Assembly: GCA_947483025.1 (NCBI GenBank)
Contig: CANKMK010000003.1
Span: 1 to 18,813, forward strand
DNA from: Chloroflexota bacterium
GTDB taxonomy: Bacteria > Chloroflexota > Limnocylindria > Limnocylindrales > Limnocylindraceae
Direction: 5' to 3'
Length of the DNA stretch: 18,813 bases
Part shown: positions 14,727 to 18,813 of the stretch, in pieces
How the letters are laid out: every line of letters starts with the position of its first letter
Position numbering within the stretch: position 1 is the stretch's first letter
The notes under the pieces: generated by a model
Seen by the model: only the letters and a program-made list of their open reading frames with translations
Databases searched by the model: none
What the model was told of the DNA's origin: nothing
Made by a program: the position numbers and the translations under genes

Positions 14727-16162
14727 CAATGATCACCATGGAGATGGATCGCCTCGGCCACATCAGCGTCGCCCACGATGTCGCGGCCATCAAGGAGTGC
14801 CACCACCGTCGCAACCCGCTCGATCTGACTCCATGCGCGTACCCCAAGACCCTCAACGCTTCGACGCGTTGCAGGGGTCATCGCATCGGCACGATCCAGT
14901 CGCTGCGCGAGAGCGGCTCGAACCGACGTCGCCCGTTCCCGCGCTGTGAGCGTGGAGATTCCGCCGGGCGGGAGCTCCGCAAGGGGCGTGATCGGCCGTG
15001 CCAGCCGCACCCGCAACGGGAATCGATCACGTATTGGTGCCGAGAGTGAGAGGCTTCCTCGGCGTCGCGCAGATGGATGGCAACGACAGGTCCCACTCGG
15101 CTGCTCCAGCTCGCCGCAGCCACACGGATTCCCCGTGGCTACCACGATTGCATCCGCTGGGAAGCGGATCGAACGCCCGGCGCGAACTAAGTCCACGCTC
15201 CCCCGCTCTAGAGGTTCGCGTAACGCCTCAAGCGCATCACGCCGGAATTCACCAATCTCATCAAGCACCAAGAGGCCGCGATGTGCCCAAGTGAGCTCGC
15301 CTGGCGTCATGCGTGGCCCACCACCAATGAGCCCCGCCACCGTGATGTCGTGATGCGGTGACCGCAACGGCGGACGCCGAACGTCCTTCGTCGCGTGTCC
15401 ACCTGCAGAGGCGATCGCTGCAACCTCGCTCTGCTCTTCCAACGAAAGATTCGGCAAGATCTCGTGCAGTGCACGGGCCAGCATTGACTTACCTACTCCC
15501 GGGGGGCCCTCAAGCAGAATTGGAAATCGACCGCACGCTGCGATCAAGATGGCGCGCGACGCGATTGGTTGGCCGCGAATAGCTGCCAACTCGTAGGAGA
15601 CCGAATCGTTCACCACAGGCGATATCGAACTCACGAGCAGCCGTGCGCCAACTCCCGCTCCCCTAGTGACAGCAGTGGCAGCGTCCGCCAGGTTCTCAAT
15701 GGGAATCGCTTCATCCCCAGAAACGCCGGGCAGCATCGCCACGCTCGTAGGCAACAACACCTGATACCCGAGCGAAAGCAGCGGTAAGGCGAGAGGGAGT
15801 GCGCCAGGAACGCTGCGCACCCTGCCATCCAGTGCGAGCTCACCGATTGCCGCCAGCTTCCTCTCTCCACGATGCTGAATCTGCCCGCTCGCAAGCAGAA
15901 TGCCAATGGCGATTGCTAAATCAAATGATCCACCGCTTTTACGTAAGTCAGCCGGTGCGAGATTGATCGTGATCCTACGTGCGGGCCAGATGTATCCGGC
16001 GGAACGGATTGCGGAGCGGATCCGCTCGCGCGCCTCTCCAACAGCGGCATCGGGGAGTCCTACGATCCGAGTTGCAGGGATACCAGGCGCAACGTCGACC
16101 TCGACCTCGACAGGAACTCCCTCAATGCCGACCAGTGCGGTAGAGGCAACAGAGGTTGGCAT
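14723..16162 (-). CDS. comM: YifB/ComM-family AAA+ ATPase
   Basis: Magnesium-chelatase-like AAA+ protein of 479 residues. ComM is a hexameric branch-migration helicase acting during natural transformation. An N-terminal Lon-like domain includes LAPADLRKSGGSFDLAIAIG (68-87). The ATPase has Walker A EGPPGVGKSM (218-227), RPPLRSPHHDITVAGLIGGG (263-282), Walker B LLVLDEIGEF (297-306), sensor VVATGNPCGCG (340-350), a CRCHP segment (359-363) and an arginine-finger region IRDRFPL (377-383). The C-terminal lid domain is shorter than usual but ends typically (VADADVAEAI-like, near 463-472). It is the only gene after a real gap (45 bases), has no Shine-Dalgarno, and may have its own promoter. dprA follows with a GTGA overlap, suggesting a competence pair. 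Confidence 0.95.
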   Translation of the reverse strand: MPTSVASTALVGIEGVPVEVEVDVAPGIPATRIVGLPDAAVGEARERIRSAIRSAGYIWPARRITINLAPADLRKSGGSFDLAIAIGILLASGQIQHRGERKLAAIGELALDGRVRSVPGALPLALPLLSLGYQVLLPTSVAMLPGVSGDEAIPIENLADAATAVTRGAGVGARLLVSSISPVVNDSVSYELAAIRGQPIASRAILIAACGRFPILLEGPPGVGKSMLARALHEILPNLSLEEQSEVAAIASAGGHATKDVRRPPLRSPHHDITVAGLIGGGPRMTPGELTWAHRGLLVLDEIGEFRRDALEALREPLERGSVDLVRAGRSIRFPADAIVVATGNPCGCGELEQPSGTCRCHPSARRRGSLSLSAPIRDRFPLRVRLARPITPLAELPPGGISTLTARERATSVRAALAQRLDRADAMTPATRRSVEGLGVRAWSQIERVATVVALLDGRDIVGDADVAEAIHLHGDHW

Positions 16163-16207
16163 GGAGTAAGGGTTGCAGCGGGAGCATACCGTTCGCGTAG
16201 CGCTGAG
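16163..16207 (-). promoter_or_regulatory. Candidate internal promoter region upstream of comM
   Basis: This 45-base gap is the only appreciable intergenic space in the minus-strand series. TATGCT (minus strand, 16187-16182) is a possible -10 box that would give a leader of about 13 bases. The sequence 17 bases upstream is not a recognisable -35 box. No terminator-like hairpin with a T-run follows the Nudix-like gene. Confidence 0.3.
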
Positions 16208-16855
16208 TTAGAGGTTGGCGGCTACCTTCGCGATCGTGTCGATGAGTCGCGCCGACCATCCTTCAAGTTCATCTCTGCGACGGAGCGCTTCACTCACTGG
16301 AACGAGGGAGCCTGCAAGCTTGTGCGTCTCACGAATGTGAATGTCGGGAGAGGTCAGCGTGGCAATGAAGACGACGCCGAGATGCACCCGACCAACATCA
16401 TCCCCATCATCATTGAGGAGCCCGACCGGCGCAAAGGTTGGCAGCGATGGCGTTGCCACCTCTTCCACCCACTCGCGGGTGAGTGCGGCCATGATCCCCC
16501 CGTCGGAGGGCGAGATATGCCCTCCCACGCCAAATGAGGCACGGCCGTGCAGGCGCTTGTCACTACCGCCAGCAAGGCGGTCCATCCAGAAGAGCTGCGT
16601 ATCGCTCGCAGGAACCCCCTCGGGGCGATAGAGGGCTACCGCATAGGGAATCGGCTGCTTCCAAGAGGGGTCCAACTCGAGTTCGCGGCGCGGTCGTGCC
16701 TGCGCTACTCCGTCGAGACGCGCGATCTCTCGCTCCCCCTCCTCGGGGCTGCTGAAGGCGCGGAGACCAGTCCAGGGGCCAGATGGAAGTGCAAGGTCGC
16801 GAGGGATACCGAGGATCTCTTCGTCGGCGCCCTTCGCCAGAGGGTCGGCGCTCAC
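16208..16855 (-). CDS. Nudix-like hydrolase / predicted phosphoesterase with degenerate Nudix box
   Basis: Protein of 215 residues from GTG 16855. Residues 109-133 contain GVGGHISPSDGG followed by ALTREWVEEV, which keeps the REUxEE half of the Nudix box (Arg127, Glu128, Glu131, Glu132) but replaces the first glutamate region. The later segment PVGLLNDDGDDVGRVHLGVVF (split over 143-163) is typical of a small Nudix-like phosphoesterase subfamily. The substrate is unknown. GTG 16855 is chosen because it gives a GTGA overlap with tyrA and has GGAG 5 bases upstream; an earlier in-frame start at 16957 would add 34 arginine-rich residues translated from inside tyrA. A role linked to tyrA is not evident. 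Confidence 0.75.
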   Translation of the reverse strand: MSADPLAKGADEEILGIPRDLALPSGPWTGLRAFSSPEEGEREIARLDGVAQARPRRELELDPSWKQPIPYAVALYRPEGVPASDTQLFWMDRLAGGSDKRLHGRASFGVGGHISPSDGGIMAALTREWVEEVATPSLPTFAPVGLLNDDGDDVGRVHLGVVFIATLTSPDIHIRETHKLAGSLVPVSEALRRRDELEGWSARLIDTIAKVAANL

Positions 16856-17766
16856 TCGCTCTCCGTAAGTACCGCGCGCGCGGCGGCGAGGCGCCCCTCC
16901 AGGTCTGTGCGACCGATCACTGGATCGTTCTCCGCGGCGGCCAAGCGCGCATCCCACTGTTCCAAGATGAGGCGCAACGCCTTCAGGCGGCGGCGAACCT
17001 CACGCGCGTTCGTCGCCAGAATGTCGGCACCCATCGCCTCCGAGCCACGAGCGAGGCGCGTGGCCGAGAGCCAGCCGGTGCTGGCGAGTAGGTGCGAGAT
17101 CTTCCATCCATCGGGGGCATCGGCGGCATCACCAAGCGCTACCGCCTCTACCAGCGCTGCGGCAAGGAGAAGCGGTAGGTGGCTGACCGCAGCGGTCGCA
17201 GCGTCGTGCAGCTCAGCTTCAAGGATCACCGGACGCGCTCCACAACTTGTAGCAAGACGCTCTACGAGTGCGGCAGCGCCACCACCATTAGCGCCGGGGA
17301 CAACCACCCATGGGCGACCCAGAAAAAGGTTAGCGTCCGCTGCGGCGAAACCGGTCTCGTGGCTCCCCGCCATTGGGTGACCGCCGCAGAAGCGAATGTT
17401 GCGCGCCGCAGCCTCGCGCGCGATCCACACCTTTGTTGAGGCGACATCAGTAACTACTGCCCCGTCGGCGAGGCGACCAGATCGGCGACAGATCACGAGC
17501 TCATCAAGAATCGCTGTCATTGCGATGGGCGGCGCGCAGAGGATCACGAGGGCTGCGCCATCTACCGTCTCGGCGATTGAACGCCCAACGGTATCAATGA
17601 CGCCAGCGGCTAACGCCTCGCGTGGTCCGGTCTGTGATGGGGTCCATGCGGCAATCTCGAGGCCGCTCTCATCGAGTGGGCCAACGGAGGCAGGGTCCTC
17701 GCGCAGTGCACGTGCGATGGAGCCACCGATCAGACCGAGCCCGAGGAGCGCTACCTTCACGGGCAA
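16852..17766 (-). CDS. tyrA: Prephenate dehydrogenase
   Basis: NAD(P)-dependent enzyme of 304 residues that converts prephenate to 4-hydroxyphenylpyruvate in tyrosine biosynthesis. The N-terminal Rossmann motif is LLGLGLIGGSIA (7-18), followed by VTDVASTK (105-112), GGHPMAGSHETGF (128-140), SHLPLLLAAAL (195-205) and the helical dimerisation domain. GGHPMAGSHETGF is diagnostic for the family and includes the catalytic histidine region. No ACT domain follows and no chorismate mutase is fused. The start is uncertain: a TTG directly abuts the peptidase stop, and a GTG lies two codons further in (17760). Neither has a Shine-Dalgarno sequence. No other aromatic-pathway gene lies nearby. Closely similar arogenate dehydrogenases cannot be excluded. 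Confidence 0.92.
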   Translation of the reverse strand: MPVKVALLGLGLIGGSIARALREDPASVGPLDESGLEIAAWTPSQTGPREALAAGVIDTVGRSIAETVDGAALVILCAPPIAMTAILDELVICRRSGRLADGAVVTDVASTKVWIAREAAARNIRFCGGHPMAGSHETGFAAADANLFLGRPWVVVPGANGGGAAALVERLATSCGARPVILEAELHDAATAAVSHLPLLLAAALVEAVALGDAADAPDGWKISHLLASTGWLSATRLARGSEAMGADILATNAREVRRRLKALRLILEQWDARLAAAENDPVIGRTDLEGRLAAARAVLTESE

Positions 17767-18813
17767 TCAGCCAACGGTGGCGATGGCGTCGAGTGCGCGA
17801 ATGACGGCGCGAATGCCGCCCTCAAAGTTGCCAAGATCCATCGACTCATTCGGCGCGTGTGCATTGTCGTCTGGTGGTGTGAAGCCGAGCAAGACGACTG
17901 GGAGGCCGAGCTCCTTCTGGAAGAGCGCAGCGATTGGAATAGAACCACCCTCGCGGATGTAGAGCGGCGGCACACCGAAGGTCGCCTCTAGGGCCCCTGC
18001 TGCGGCGTTGAGGTATGGATCACCGAGCGGCGTGAGGAAGGCATCACCATTGCCCAGGTTCTGCACCTCTACCTGCAATCCGGCAGGGGCAGCGGCGCGA
18101 AGTGCCGCCTCAAGCTGCCGACTGATCTTCTCTGGGTCTTGCGCGGTGACAAGACGGCACGAGATCTTCGCGTGCGCATGCGCGGGGATGATCGTCTTCG
18201 AGCCATCGCCCATGAAGCCGCCCCAGATGCCATTCACATCGAGCGTTGGGCGCCCGCCGCGTCGCTCAACGGTCGAGAAGCCGCTCTCCCCCGCCGTAGC
18301 GGTGGCGCCAATGCCTGCGAGATATCCGGCTTCGTCGAACGGCAGGGCCGCAAAGGCGGCACGGTCGGCTGGTGTCAGCTCAACGACATCGTCGTAGAAG
18401 CCAGGCACAGTGATGTGGCCGTTGGCATCATGCAGCGAGGCGATCATTGCAGCGAGTGCGTTGGCGGGATTGACCACGGAGCCGCCGTAGCTCCCCGAGT
18501 GCAGGTCGACGTCGGAGGCGCGTACGTCTACCTGAATGTAGGTGATACCGCGGAGTCCCACCGTGAGTGCCGGGCGATTCCCATCGAAGAAGCCTGAGTC
18601 GCTGATGATCACAGCGTCGCCGCTGCATCGCTCTGGATTCGCCGCCATCCACGACTCGAGGTTGACGGAGCTCGACTCCTCTTCCCCTTCAAAAACGTAC
18701 TTCACGTTCACTGGCAGGGTGCCACGCGTCGTCACGAGCGCCTCGAGGGCGCTGAGGTGAATCACGATCTGACCCTTATCGTCGGCAGAGCCGCGTCCGA
18801 GCATGCGTCCGTC
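17767..18813 (-). CDS. M20-family metallopeptidase (dipeptidase), 5' part outside the window
   Basis: The frame is open to the right edge, so the N-terminus with the first zinc-binding HxD motif is missing; about 348 residues are visible. They start with DGRMLGRGSADDKGQ (the bridging zinc aspartate). EGEEESSS follows (catalytic glutamate and zinc ligand), then SDSGFF, DLHSGSYGG of the dimerisation domain, NGIWGGFMGDGSKTIIP, REGGSIPI and the last metal histidine in PDDNAHAPNE. This set matches cytosolic M20 dipeptidases related to carnosinase/PepV-like enzymes rather than DapE. All ligands expected in this portion are intact. The internal ATG at 18804 lies within the conserved motif and is not a real start. 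tyrA follows with no intergenic space. Confidence 0.93.
   Translation of the reverse strand, partial: DGRMLGRGSADDKGQIVIHLSALEALVTTRGTLPVNVKYVFEGEEESSSVNLESWMAANPERCSGDAVIISDSGFFDGNRPALTVGLRGITYIQVDVRASDVDLHSGSYGGSVVNPANALAAMIASLHDANGHITVPGFYDDVVELTPADRAAFAALPFDEAGYLAGIGATATAGESGFSTVERRGGRPTLDVNGIWGGFMGDGSKTIIPAHAHAKISCRLVTAQDPEKISRQLEAALRAAAPAGLQVEVQNLGNGDAFLTPLGDPYLNAAAGALEATFGVPPLYIREGGSIPIAALFQKELGLPVVLLGFTPPDDNAHAPNESMDLGNFEGGIRAVIRALDAIATVG

Noticed and set aside
14727..14729. TTG start for dprA
   Set aside because: The adjacent GTG at 14726 gives the same GTGA overlap seen at other junctions, and TTG starts are rarer.
16856..16957. Longer start for the Nudix-like gene at 16957
   Set aside because: It adds 34 Arg-rich residues from a shifted frame of tyrA; GTG 16855 with GTGA overlap and a GGAG site fits the operon pattern.
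1..18813. Search for tRNA, rRNA, riboswitch (T-box before hisS/aspS), CRISPR and insertion sequences
   Set aside because: There is no space between genes for leaders. No repeat-spacer arrays, terminal inverted repeats or tRNA-like cloverleaf were noticed by eye.

Overview
This is an 18.8-kb stretch of a GC-rich bacterial chromosome. It is densely packed with core cell-biology genes, with no rRNA, tRNA, CRISPR array or insertion sequence and no gap longer than about 45 bases outside the start-to-start region near the left edge. Twelve consecutive genes lie on the minus strand (transcribed right to left). Eight of the eleven junctions overlap by 1-4 bases (ATGA, GTGA, TGATG or TAATG), which looks like one long translationally coupled operon. 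The lineage cannot be fixed from this window. The orders dprA-topA-xer and rel-hisS-aspS are also seen in Firmicutes. The zinc-finger topoisomerase I, the FemX-like enzyme, the MurE with an EDPR motif and the form of the MurJ N-terminus make me favour a non-proteobacterial lineage, tentatively Chloroflexota.

In transcription order from the right edge, the operon reads: an M20 metallopeptidase (cut by the edge), prephenate dehydrogenase (tyrA), and a Nudix-like hydrolase. A 45-base gap follows, the only real gap in the series. Then come comM and dprA (processing of incoming DNA), topA and a XerC/D tyrosine recombinase (topology and chromosome dimer resolution). Next are murJ, a FemABX aminoacyltransferase and murE (peptidoglycan precursor synthesis, bridge building and flipping), then a bifunctional (p)ppGpp synthetase/hydrolase (rel), hisS and aspS. 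At the left edge one plus-strand gene, a degenerate MobA-like nucleotidyltransferase-fold protein, runs convergently into aspS and overlaps its stop codon. A divergent minus-strand gene, visible only as about 24 residues, looks like the N-terminus of a translational GTPase.

The window joins DNA uptake/processing, chromosome resolution, cell-wall assembly, stringent response and translation in one transcriptional unit. I see no obviously new defence or mobile system. The most checkable specifics are: residue signatures of a non-discriminating AspRS, a QFDD motif in the Rel synthetase domain, a variant EDPR motif in MurE beside a FemX-like enzyme, a 42-bp duplication in the topA tail, and a leaderless-type promoter on the plus-strand gene.
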